DNA of 64,000 nt from Psococerastis gibbosa. Lineage: Eukaryota > Arthropoda > Insecta > Psocodea > Psocidae. The notes under the pieces are model-generated. The model made no database searches. It had not been told where the DNA came from and saw only the letters and a program-made list of their open reading frames with translations. This document shows, one piece after another, positions 38,950-51,400 of the stretch (within the stretch, counting starts at the first letter, position 1; each line of letters opens with the position of its first letter). Both the position numbers and the translations under genes were made by a program. The stretch is from NCBI GenBank assembly GCA_963971405.1, contig OZ020487.1:19329371-19393370 (forward strand), in the 5' to 3' direction.

Positions 38950-40612
38950 GCTATTTTTCTTATATTTGTCGATTGAATTTTTTTTAGCTACATTTACACC
39001 GATCAACACGCTGGAACAATTGCTCAATGTTAAGTACAATACATTGAGCCAAAATAAGCAAAATAAAGACACCTATATCTTTTTAACACCTTTAAAAAAA
39101 ATAAAATAAGTAAATAGCTATATTTCTTATTCTTGTCGAATGAATTTTATTTAGCTACATTTACACCGATGAACAATCAGGAGCAATTGCTCAATGTTAC
39201 GTTCAATACAATGAGCCAAAATAAGCAAAATTAAGACACCCTTATCATATCAAGACCTTTAAAAAAAATAAAATAAGTAAATAGCTATTTTTCTTATTCT
39301 TGTCGAATGAATTTTTTTTAGCTACATTTACACCGATGAACACGCAGGAGCAATTGCTTAATGTCAAGTACAATACAATGAGCCAAAATAAGCAAAATTA
39401 AGACACCTATATCTTTTAAAAACCTTCAAAAAATAAAATAAGTAAATAGCTATTTTTCTTATTCTTGTCGAATGAATTTTATTTAGCTACATTTACACCG
39501 ATGAACACGCAGGAACAATTGTTCAATGTTAAAAACAATACATTGAGCCAAAATTGGCAAAATTAAGGCACCTATATCTTTTTAGAACCTTTAAAAAAAA
39601 TAAAATTAGTAAAGAGCTATTTTTCTTACTCTTGTCGAATGAATTTTATTTAGCTACATTTACACCGATGAACATGCAGGAGCAATTGCTCAATGTTAAG
39701 TACAATACAGTGAGCCAAAATAAGCAAAATTTAGACACCCATATCATTTCAAGACCTATAAAAAAAATAAAATAAGTAAATAGCTATTTTTTTTATTCTT
39801 GTCGAATGAATTTTGTTTAGCTACATTTACTCCGATGAACACGCAGGAGCAATTGCTCAATGTTAAGTACAATACTGTGAGTCAAAATAAGCAAAATTAA
39901 GACACCCATATCATTTCAAGACCATTAAAAAAATAAAATAAGTATATAGCTATTATCGTATTCTTGTCGAATGAATTTTTTGTAGCTACATTTACACCGA
40001 TGAACACGCAGGAGGAATTGTTCAATGTTAAGTCCTACAAAATGTACCTTAACAAGCAAAATTAAGACACCTATATCTTTTTAAGACCTTTAAAAAAATA
40101 AAATAAGTAAATAGCTATTTTTCTTATTCTTGTCTAATGAATTTTTTTTAGCTACATTTACACCGATGAACACGCAGGAAAAATTGCATAATGTTAAGTA
40201 CAATACATTGAGCCAAAATAAGTAAAATTAAGACACCTATATCTTTTTAAAACCTTTAAAAAAATAAAATAAGTAAATAGCTATTTTTTTTATTCTTGTC
40301 GAATGAATTTTTTTTAGCTACATTTACACCGACGTACACGCAGGAGCAAGTGTTCAATGTTGAGTACAAGACAATGAGCCTAAATAAGCAAAATTAAGAC
40401 ACCTATATCTTTTTATGACCTTTAAAAAAAATAAAATAAGTATATAGCAATTTTTTGTATTCTTGTCGAATGAATTTTTTGTAGCTACATTTACACAGAT
40501 GAACACGCAGGAGCAATTGGTCAATGTTTAATACAACACAGTGAGCCTAAACAAGCAAAATTAGACACCTATATCTTTTTAAGACCTTTAAAAAAAATAA
40601 AATAAGTAAATA
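38950..40612 (+). repeat. Long HOR copy 3 resumed: ten monomers (13840-15338 types)
   Basis: The block matches 24308-25971 at offset 14,642 bp, and the corresponding part of copy 1. The order is intact, with the normal TTAGACACC in the place of copy 2's insertion. Confidence 0.88.
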
Positions 40613-40778
40613 GCTATTTTTTTTATTCTTGTCGAATGAATTTTGTTTAGCTACATTTACTCCGATGAACACGCAGGAACAATTGTTCAATGTTAAGTAC
40701 AATACATTGAGCCTAAACAAGCAAAATTAGACACCTATATCTTTTTAAGACCTTTAAAAAAAATAAAATAAGTAAATA
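40613..40778 (+). repeat. Three-source mosaic monomer at a restart junction
   Basis: The left part (GAATTTTGTTTAGC, ACTCCG) is 15504-type. The centre (CAGGAACAATTGTTC, then TACAATACATTGAGCC) is 12506-type. The tail (TAAACAAGC, then AAAATTAGACACC) is 15338-type. The next monomer is 12007-type. A single crossover cannot give this, so at least two switches or a gene-conversion event are needed. Confidence 0.75.
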
Positions 40779-43700
40779 GCTATTTTTTGTATTCTTGTCG
40801 AATGAATTTTTTTTAGCTACATTTACACCGACGTACACGCAGGAGCAAATGGTCAATGTTAAGTACAATACAATGAGCCAAAATAAGCCAAATTAAGACA
40901 CCCTTATCATATCAAGACCTTTAAAAAAAATAAAATAAGTAAATAGCTATTTTTTTTTTCTTGTCGAATGAATTTTTTTTAGCAACATTTACACCGATGA
41001 ACACGCAGGAGCAAAGGGCCAATGTTAAGTACAATACAATGAGCCTAAATAAGCAAAATTAAGACACCTATATCTTTTTAAGACCTTTAAAAAAAATAAA
41101 ATAAGTAAATAGCTATTTTTCTTATTCTCGTCGAATGAATTTTTTTTAGCTACATTTACACCGATGAACACGCAGGAACAATTGCTCAATGTTGAGTACA
41201 ATACGTTGAGCCTAAATAAGCAAAATTAAGACACCTATATCTTTTTAAGACCTTTAAAAAAATAAAATAAGTAAATAGCTATTTTTCTTATTCTTGTCGA
41301 ATGAATTTTATTTAGCTACATTTACACCGATGAACACGCAGGAACAATTGTTCAATGTTAAGTACAATACATTGAGCCAAAATAGGCAAAATTAAGGCAC
41401 CTATATCTTTTTAGAACCTTTAAAAAAAATAAAATTAGTAATGAGCTATTTTTCTTACTCTTGTCGAATGAATTTTATTTAGCTACATTTACACCGATGA
41501 ACATGCAGGAGCAATTGCTCAATGTTAAGTACAATACAGTGAGCCAAAATAATCAAAATTTAGACACCCATATCATTTCAAGACCTATAAAAAAAATAAA
41601 ATAAGTAAATAGCTATTTTTTTTATTCTTGTCGAATGAATTTCTTTTAGCAACATTTAAACCGATGAACACGCAGGAGCAATTGCTCAATGTCAAGTACA
41701 ATACATTGAGCCAAAATAAGCAAAATTAAGACACCTATATCTTTTTAAAACCTTTAAAAAAATAAAATAAGTAAATAGCTATTTTTCTTATTCTTGTCGA
41801 ATGAATTTTTTTTAGCTACATTTACACCGATGAAAACGCAGGAGCAAATGCTTAATGTTAAATACAATACAGTGAGCCAAAATAAGCCAAATTAAGACAC
41901 CCGTGTCATATCAAGACCTTTAAAAAAAATAAAATAAGTATATAGCTATTTTTCGTATTCATGTCGAATGAATTTTTTGTAGCTACATTTACACCGATGA
42001 ACACGCAGGAGCAAGTGGCCAATGTAACGTACAATACAATGAGCCTAAATAAGCAAAATTAAGACACCTATATCTTTTTAAGACCTTTAAAAAAATAAAA
42101 TAAGTAAATAGCTATTTTTCTTATTCTTGTCGAATGAATTTGTTTTAGCTACATTTACACCGATGAACACGCAGGAACAATTGCTCAATGTTAAGTATAA
42201 TACAATGAGCCAAAATAAGCAAAATTAAGACACGCTTATCATATCAAGACCTTTAAAAAAAATAAAATAAGTAAATAGCTATTTTTCTTATTCTTGTCGA
42301 ATGAATTTGTTTTAGCTACATTTACACCGACGAACACGCAGGAACAATTGCTCAATGTTAACTACAATACATTGAGCCAAAATAAGCAAAATTAAGGCAC
42401 CTATATCTTTTTAAAACCTTTAAAAAAAATAAAATAAGTATATAGCTATTTTTCGTATTCTTGACGAATGAATTTTTTGTAGCTACATTTACACCGATGA
42501 ACACGCAGGAGCAAATGGCCAATGTTAAGTACAAAACAATGAGCCTAAATAAGCAAAATTAAGACACCTATATCTTTTTAAGACCTTTAAAAAAAATAAA
42601 ATAAGTAAATAGCTATTTTTCTTATATTTGTCGATTGAATTTTTTTTAGCTACATTTACACCGATCAACACGCTGGAACAATTGCTCAATGTTAAGTACA
42701 ATACATTGAGCCAAAATAAGCAAAATAAAGACACCTATATCTTTTTAACACCTTTAAAAAAAATAAAATAAGTAAATAGCTATATTTCTTATTCTTGTCG
42801 AATGAATTTTATTTAGCTACATTTACACCGATGAACAATCAGGAGCAATTGCTCAATGTTACGTTCAATACAATGAGCCAAAATAAGCAAAATTAAGACA
42901 CCCTTATCATATCAAGACCTTTAAAAAAAATAAAATAAGTAAATAGCTATTTTTCTTATTCTTGTCGAATGAATTTTTTTTTAGCTACATTTACACCGAT
43001 GAACACGCAGGAGCAATTGCTTAATGTCAAGTACAATACAATGAGCCAAAATAAGCAAAATGAAGACACCTATATCTTTTAAAAACCTTCAAAAAATAAA
43101 ATAAGTAAATAGCTATTTTTCTTATTCTTGTCGAATGAATTTTATTTAGCTACATTTACACCGATGAACACGCAGGAACAATTGTTCAATGTTAAAAACA
43201 ATACATTGAGCCAAAATTGGCAAAATTAAGGCACCTATATCTTTTTAGAACCTTTAAAAAAAATAAAATTAGTAAAGAGCTATTTTTCTTACTCTTGTCG
43301 AATGAATTTTATTTAGCTACATTTACACCGATGAACATGCAGGAGCAATTGCTCAATGTTAAGTACAATACAGTGAGCCAAAATAAGCAAAATTTAGACA
43401 CCCATATCATTTCAAGACCTATAAAAAAAATAAAATAAGTAAATAGCTATTTTTTTTATTCTTGTCGAATGAATTTTGTTTAGCTACATTTACTCCGATG
43501 AACACGCAGGAGCAATTGCTCAATGTTAAGTACAATACTGTGAGTCAAAATAAGCAAAATTAAGACACCCATATCATTTCAAGACCATTAAAAAAATAAA
43601 ATAAGTATATAGCTATTATCGTATTCTTGTCGAATGAATTTTTTGTAGCTACATTTACACCGATGAACACGCAGGAGGAATTGTTCAATGTTAAGTCCTA

Positions 43701-46700
43701 CAAAATGTACCTTAACAAGCAAAATTAAGACACCTATATCTTTTTAAGACCTTTAAAAAAATAAAATAAGTAAATAGCTATTTTTCTTATTCTTGTCTAA
43801 TGAATTTTTTTTAGCTACATTTACACCGATGAACACGCAGGAAAAATTGCATAATGTTAAGTACAATACATTGAGCCAAAATAAGTAAAATTAAGACACC
43901 TATATCTTTTTAAAACCTTTAAAAAAATAAAATAAGTAAATAGCTATTTTTTTTATTCTTGTCGAATGAATTTTTTTTAGCTACATTTACACCGACGTAC
44001 ACGCAGGAGCAAGTGTTCAATGTTGAGTACAAGACAATGAGCCTAAATAAGCAAAATTAAGACACCTATATCTTTTTATGACCTTTAAAAAAAATAAAAT
44101 AAGTATATAGCAATTTTTTGTATTCTTGTCGAATGAATTTTTTGTAGCTACATTTACACAGATGAACACGCAGGAGCAATTGGTCAATGTTTAATACAAC
44201 ACAGTGAGCCTAAACAAGCAAAATTAGACACCTATATCTTTTTAAGACCTTTAAAAAAAATAAAATAAGTAAATAGCTATTTTTTTTATTCTTGTCGAAT
44301 GAATTTTGTTTAGCTACATTTACTCCGATGAACACGCAGGAGCAATTGCTCAAAGTTAAGTACAATACAGTGAGTCAAAATAAGCAATATTAAGACACCC
44401 TTATCTTATCAAGACCTTTAAAAAAAATAAAATAAGTATATAGCTATTATCGTATTCTTGTCGAATGAATTTTTTGTAGCTACATTTACACCGATGAACA
44501 CGCAGGAGCAATTGTTCAATGTTAAGTCCTACACAATGTACCTAAACAAGCAAAATTAAGACACCTATATCTTTTCAAGACCTTTAAAAAAAAAAAATAA
44601 GTAAATAGCTATTTTTCTTATTCTTGTCGAATGAATTTTTTTTAGCTACATTTACACCGATGAACACGCAGGAGCAATTGGTCAATGTTAAGTACAATAC
44701 AGTGAGCCTAAACAAGCAAAATTAGACACCGATATCTTTTTAAGACCTTTAAAAAAAATAAAATAAGTAAATAGCTATTTTTTTTATTCTTGTCGAATGA
44801 ATTTTGTTTAGCTACATTTACTCCGATGAACACGCAGGAGCAATTGCTCAATGTTAAATACAATACAGTGAGTCAAAATAAGCAAAATTAAGACACCCAT
44901 ATCATTTCAAGACCATTAAAAAAAAAAAAAAAAGTATATAGCTATTATCGTATTCTTGTCGAATGAATTTTTTGTAGCTACATTTACACCGATGAACACG
45001 CAGGAGCAATTGTTCAATGTTAAGTCCTACACAATGTACCTAAACAAGCAAAATTAAGACACCTATATTTTTTTAAGACCTTTAAAAAAATAAAATAAGT
45101 AAATAGCTATTTTTCTTATTCTTGTCGAATGAATTTTTTTTAGCTACATTTACACCGATGAACACGCAGGAAAAATTGCTTAATGTTAAGTACAATACAT
45201 TGAGCCAAAATAAGTAAAATTAAGACACCTATATCTTTTTAAAACCTTTAAAAAAATAAAATAAGTAAATAGCTATTTTTTTTATTCTTGTCGAATGAAT
45301 TTTTTTTAGCTACATTTACACCGACGTACACGCAGGAGCAAATGGTCAATGTTACGTACAATACAATGAGCCTAAATAAGCAAAATTAAGACACCTTTAT
45401 CTTTTTAAGACCTTTAAAAAAATAAAATAAGTAAATAGCTATTTTTCTTATTCTTGTCGAATGAATTTTTTTAGCTACATTTACACCGATGAACACGCAG
45501 GAACAATTGCTCAATGTCAAGTACAATACATTGAGCCAAAATAAGCAAAACTAAGACACCCATATCATTTCAAGACCATTAAAAAAAATAAAATAGGTAT
45601 ATAGCTATTATCGTATTCTTGTCGAATGAATTTTTTGTAGCTACATTTACACCGATGAACACGCAGGAGCAAGTGGTCAATGTTAAGTACAATACAATGA
45701 GCCTAAACAAGCAAAATTTATACACCTATATCTTTTTAAGACCTTTAAAAAAAATAAAATAAGTATATAGCTATTATCGTATTCTTGTCGAATGAATTTT
45801 GTGTAGCTACATTTACACCGATGAACACGCAGGAGCAATTGTTCAATGTTATGTCCTACACAATGTACCTAAACAAGCAAAATTAAGACACCTATATCTT
45901 TTTAAAACCTTTAAAAAAAATAAAATAAGTAAATAGCTATTTTTCTTATTCTTGTCGAATGAATTTTTTTTAGCTACATTTACACCGATGAACACGCAGG
46001 AGCAATTGCTCAATGTTAAGTACAATACAATGAGCCCAAAATAAGCAAAATTAAGACACTCATGTCATATGAAGACCTTTAAAAAAAAAAATAAGTATAT
46101 AGCTATTTTTCGTATTCTTGTCGAATGAATTTTTTGTAGCTACATTTACACAGATGAACACGCTGGAGCAATTGCTTAATGTTAGATACAGTACAGTGAG
46201 CCAAAATAAGCAATACTAAGACACCCATATCATTTCAAAACCTTTTAAAAAAATAAAATAAGTAAATAGCTATTTTTCTTATTCTTGTCGAATGAATTTT
46301 TTTTAGCTACATTTACACCGATGAACACGCAGGAGCAATTGTTCAATATTAAATACATTACATTGAGCCAAAATAAGCAAAATTAAGACACCTATATCTT
46401 TTAAAGACCTTTAAAAAAAAAAGAAGTAAATAGCTATTTTTTTATTCTTGTCGAATGAATTTTGTTTAGCTACATTTACACCGATGAACACGCAGGAGCA
46501 ATTGCTCAATGTTAATTACAATACAATGAGCAAAAATAAGCCAAATTAAGACACCCGGGTCATATCAAGACCTTTAAAAAAAATAAAATAAGTATAGAGC
46601 TATTTTTCGTATTCTGGTCGAATGAATTTTTTGTAGCTGCATTTACACCGATGAACACGCAGGAGCAATTGCTCAATATTAAATACAATACAATGAGCCT

Positions 46701-47098
46701 AAATAAGCAAAATTAAGACACCTATATCTTTTTATGACCTTTAAAAAAAATAAAATAAGTATATAGCAATTTTTTGTATTCTTGTCGAATGAATTTTTTG
46801 TAGCTACATTTACACAGATGAACACGCAGGAGCAATTGGTCAATGTTGAGTACAATACAGTGAGCCCAAACAAGCAAAATTAAGACACCTATATCTTTTT
46901 AAGACCTTTAAAAAAAAAAAATAAGTAAATAGCTATTTTTCTTATTCTTGTCGAATGAATTTTTTTTTGCTACATTTACACCGATGAACACGCAGGAGCA
47001 ATTGTTCAATGTTAAGTACAATACAATGAGCCAAAATAAGCCAAATTAAGACACCCTTATCATATCAAGACCTTTAAAAAAAATAAAATAAGTAAATA
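40779..47098 (+). repeat. Long HOR copy 3, restart from the 12007 type (38 monomers)
   Basis: The monomer series begins again at the 12007 type and runs through the 17829 type. The first part is a local copy of 35784 onward (offset 4,995 bp, 30 monomers): the private T recurs at 41553. All three monomers missing or merged at 16334 are present here (45106, 45272, 45438), which shows that the copy 1 state is the deleted one. The 17496-type monomer missing from copy 2 is also present (46599). Confidence 0.88.
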
Positions 47099-47264
47099 GC
47101 AATTTTTTTTATTCTTGTCGAATGAATTTTTTTAGCAACATTTACACCGATGAACACGCAGGAACAATTGCCCAATGTTAAGTACGATACAATGAGCCAA
47201 AATAAGCAAAATTAAGACACCTATATCTTTTTTAAACCTTTAAAAAAAATAAAATAAGTAAATA
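47099..47264 (+). repeat. Mosaic monomer: 17996-type left half, 18162-type right half
   Basis: The left half has TTTTTTTAGCAAC and the right half CAGGAACAATTGCCC. The switch lies between 47138 and 47157 in the conserved box. The complete pair of parents is present at 51415 and 51581, so one monomer was deleted here. The same mosaic recurs at 59720. Confidence 0.88.
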
Positions 47265-48259
47265 GCTATTTTTCTTATTCTTGTCGAATGAATTTTTTTT
47301 AGCTACATTTACACCGATGAACACGCAGGAGCAATTGCTCAATGTTAAGTACAATACAATGAGCCAAAGTATGCAAAATTAAGACACTCATGTCATATCA
47401 AGACCTTTAAAAAAAAATAAGTATATAGCATTTTTCGTATTCTTGTCGAATGAATTTTTTGTAGCTACATTTACACCGATGAACACGCTGGAGCAATTGC
47501 CTAATGTTAGATACAGTACATTGAGCCAAAATAAGCAATATTAAGACACCCATATCTTTTCAAAACCTTTAAAAAAAATAAAATAAGTAAATAGCTATTT
47601 TTCGTATTCTTGCCGTATGAATTTTTTTAAGCTACATTTACACCGATGAACACGCAGGAGCGATTGCTCAATATTAAATACAATACATTGAGCCAAAATA
47701 AGCAAAATTAAGACACCTATATCTTTTTAAGACCTTTAAAAAAAATAAAATAAGTAAATAGCTATTTTTCTTATTCTTGTCGAATGAATTTTGTTTAGCT
47801 ACATTTACTCCGATGAACACGCAGGAGCAATTGCTCAATGTTAAGTACAATACAGTGAGTCAAAATAAGCAAAATTAAGACACCCATATCATTTCAAGAC
47901 CATTAAAAAAAATAAAATAAGTATATAGCTATTATCGTATTCTTGTCGAATGAATTTTTTGTAGCTACATTTACACCGATGAACACGCAAGAGCAATTGT
48001 TTAATGTTAAGTCGTACACAATGTACCTAAACAAGCAAAATTAAGACACCTATATCTTTTTTAAACCTTTAAAAAAATAAAATAAGTAAATAGCAATTTT
48101 TCTTATTCTTGTCGAATGAATTTTTTTTAGCTACATTTACACCGATGAACACGCAGGAACAATCGCTCAATGTTAAGTACAATACAATGAGCCAAAATAA
48201 GCAAAATTAAGACACCTATATCTTTTTAAGACCTTTAAAAAAAATAAAATAAGTAAATA
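47265..48259 (+). repeat. Long HOR copy 3 continued: six monomers (18329-19158 types)
   Basis: Starts are 47265, 47428, 47594, 47761, 47928 and 48093. The order and variants are those of 18329-19324, including GTATGC, TATAGCATTTTTCG, AGCGATTG, ACTCCG and AATCGCTC. Confidence 0.88.
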
Positions 48260-48426
48260 GCTATTTTTCTTATTCTTGTCGAATGAATTTTGTTTAGCTA
48301 CATTTACACCGATGAACACGCAGGAACAATCGCTCAATGTTAAGTACAATACAATGAGCCAAAATAAGCAAAATTAAGACACCTATATCTTTTTATGACC
48401 TTTAAAAAAAATAAAATAAGTATATA
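48260..48426 (+). repeat. Mosaic monomer at the second restart junction
   Basis: The left part (GAATTTTGTTTAGC) is 19325-type. The centre (ACACCG, CAATCGCTC) is 19158-type; that switch lies between 48293 and 48307. The tail TTTTTATGACC is that of the monomer preceding 15338; the second switch lies between about 48365 and 48395. The next monomer is 15338-type. An identical mosaic stands at 60881. Confidence 0.85.
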
Positions 48427-51400
48427 GCAATTTTTTGTATTCTTGTCGAATGAATTTTTTGTAGCTACATTTACACAGATGAACACGCAGGAGCAATTGG
48501 TCAATGTTTAATACAACACAGTGAGCCTAAACAAGCAAAATTAGACACCTATATCTTTTTAAGACCTTTAAAAAAAATAAAATAAGTAAATAGCTATTTT
48601 TTTTATTCTTGTCGAATGAATTTTGTTTAGCTACATTTACTCCGATGAACACGCAGGAGCAATTGCTCAAAGTTAAGTACAATACAGTGAGTCAAAATAA
48701 GCAATATTAAGACACCCTTATCTTATCAAGACCTTTAAAAAAAATAAAATAAGTATATAGCTATTATCGTATTCTTGTCGAATGAATTTTTTGTAGCTAC
48801 ATTTACACCGATGAACACGCAGGAGCAATTGTTCAATGTTAAGTCCTACACAATGTACCTAAACAAGCAAAATTAAGACACCTATATCTTTTCAAGACCT
48901 TTAAAAAAAAAAATAAGTAAATAGCTATTTTTCTTATTCTTGTCGAATGAATTTTTTTTAGCTACATTTACACCGATGAACACGCAGGAGCAATTGGTCA
49001 ATGTTAAGTACAATACAGTGAGCCTAAACAAGCAAAATTAGACACCGATATCTTTTTAAGACCTTTAAAAAAAATAAAATAAGTAAATAGCTATTTTTTT
49101 TATTCTTGTCGAATGAATTTTGTTTAGCTACATTTACTCCGATGAACACGCAGGAGCAATTGCTCAATGTTAAATACAATACAGTGAGTCAAAATAAGCA
49201 AAATTAAGACACCCATATCATTTCAAGACCATTAAAAAAAAAAAAATAAGTATATAGCTATTATCGTATTCTTGTCGAATGAATTTTTTGTAGCTACATT
49301 TACACCGATGAACACGCAGGAGCAATTGTTCAATGTTAAGTCCTACACAATGTACCTAAACAAGCAAAATTAAGACACCTATATTTTTTTAAGACCTTTA
49401 AAAAAATAAAATAAGTAAATAGCTATTTTTCTTATTCTTGTCGAATGAATTTTTTTTAGCTACATTTACACCGATGAACACGCAGGAAAAATTGCTTAAT
49501 GTTAAGTACAATACATTGAGCCAAAATAAGTAAAATTAAGACACCTATATCTTTTTAAAACCTTTAAAAAAATAAAATAAGTAAATAGCTATTTTTTTTA
49601 TTCTTGTCGAATGAATTTTTTTTAGCTACATTTACACCGACGTACACGCAGGAGCAAATGGTCAATGTTACGTACAATACAATGAGCCTAAATAAGCAAA
49701 ATTAAGACACCTTTATCTTTTTAAGACCTTTAAAAAAATAAAATAAGTAAATAGCTATTTTTCTTATTCTTGTCGAATGAATTTTTTTAGCTACATTTAC
49801 ACCGATGAACACGCAGGAACAATTGCTCAATGTCAAGTACAATACATTGAGCCAAAATAAGCAAAACTAAGACACCCATATCATTTCAAGACCATTAAAA
49901 AAAATAAAATAGGTATATAGCTATTATCGTATTCTTGTCGAATGAATTTTTTGTAGCTACATTTACACCGATGAACACGCAGGAGCAAGTGGTCAATGTT
50001 AAGTACAATACAATGAGCCTAAACAAGCAAAATTTATACACCTATATCTTTTTAAGACCTTTAAAAAAAATAAAATAAGTATATAGCTATTATCGTATTC
50101 TTGTCGAATGAATTTTGTGTAGCTACATTTACACCGATGAACACGCAGGAGCAATTGTTCAATGTTATGTCCTACACAATGTACCTAAACAAGCAAAATT
50201 AAGACACCTATATCTTTTTAAAACCTTTAAAAAAAATAAAATAAGTAAATAGCTATTTTTCTTATTCTTGTCGAATGAATTTTTTTTAGCTACATTTACA
50301 CCGATGAACACGCAGGAGCAATTGCTCAATGTTAAGTACAATACAATGAGCCCAAAATAAGCAAAATTAAGACACTCATGTCATATGAAGACCTTTAAAA
50401 AAAAAAATAAGTATATAGCTATTTTTCGTATTCTTGTCGAATGAATTTTTTGTAGCTACATTTACACAGATGAACACGCTGGAGCAATTGCTTAATGTTA
50501 GATACAGTACAGTGAGCCAAAATAAGCAATACTAAGACACCCATATCATTTCAAAACCTTTTAAAAAAATAAAATAAGTAAATAGCTATTTTTCTTATTC
50601 TTGTCGAATGAATTTTTTTTAGCTACATTTACACCGATGAACACGCAGGAGCAATTGTTCAATATTAAATACATTACATTGAGCCAAAATAAGCAAAATT
50701 AAGACACCTATATCTTTTAAAGACCTTTAAAAAAAAAAGAAGTAAATAGCTATTTTTTTATTCTTGTCGAATGAATTTTGTTTAGCTACATTTACACCGA
50801 TGAACACGCAGGAGCAATTGCTCAATGTTAATTACAATACAATGAGCAAAAATAAGCCAAATTAAGACACCCGGGTCATATCAAGACCTTTAAAAAAAAT
50901 AAAATAAGTATAGAGCTATTTTTCGTATTCTGGTCGAATGAATTTTTTGTAGCTGCATTTACACCGATGAACACGCAGGAGCAATTGCTCAATATTAAAT
51001 ACAATACAATGAGCCTAAATAAGCAAAATTAAGACACCTATATCTTTTTATGACCTTTAAAAAAAATAAAATAAGTATATAGCAATTTTTTGTATTCTTG
51101 TCGAATGAATTTTTTGTAGCTACATTTACACAGATGAACACGCAGGAGCAATTGGTCAATGTTGAGTACAATACAGTGAGCCCAAACAAGCAAAATTAAG
51201 ACACCTATATCTTTTTAAGACCTTTAAAAAAAAAAAATAAGTAAATAGCTATTTTTCTTATTCTTGTCGAATGAATTTTTTTTTGCTACATTTACACCGA
51301 TGAACACGCAGGAGCAATTGTTCAATGTTAAGTACAATACAATGAAACAAAATAAGCCAAATTAAGACACCCTTATCATATCAAGACCTTTAAAAAAAAT

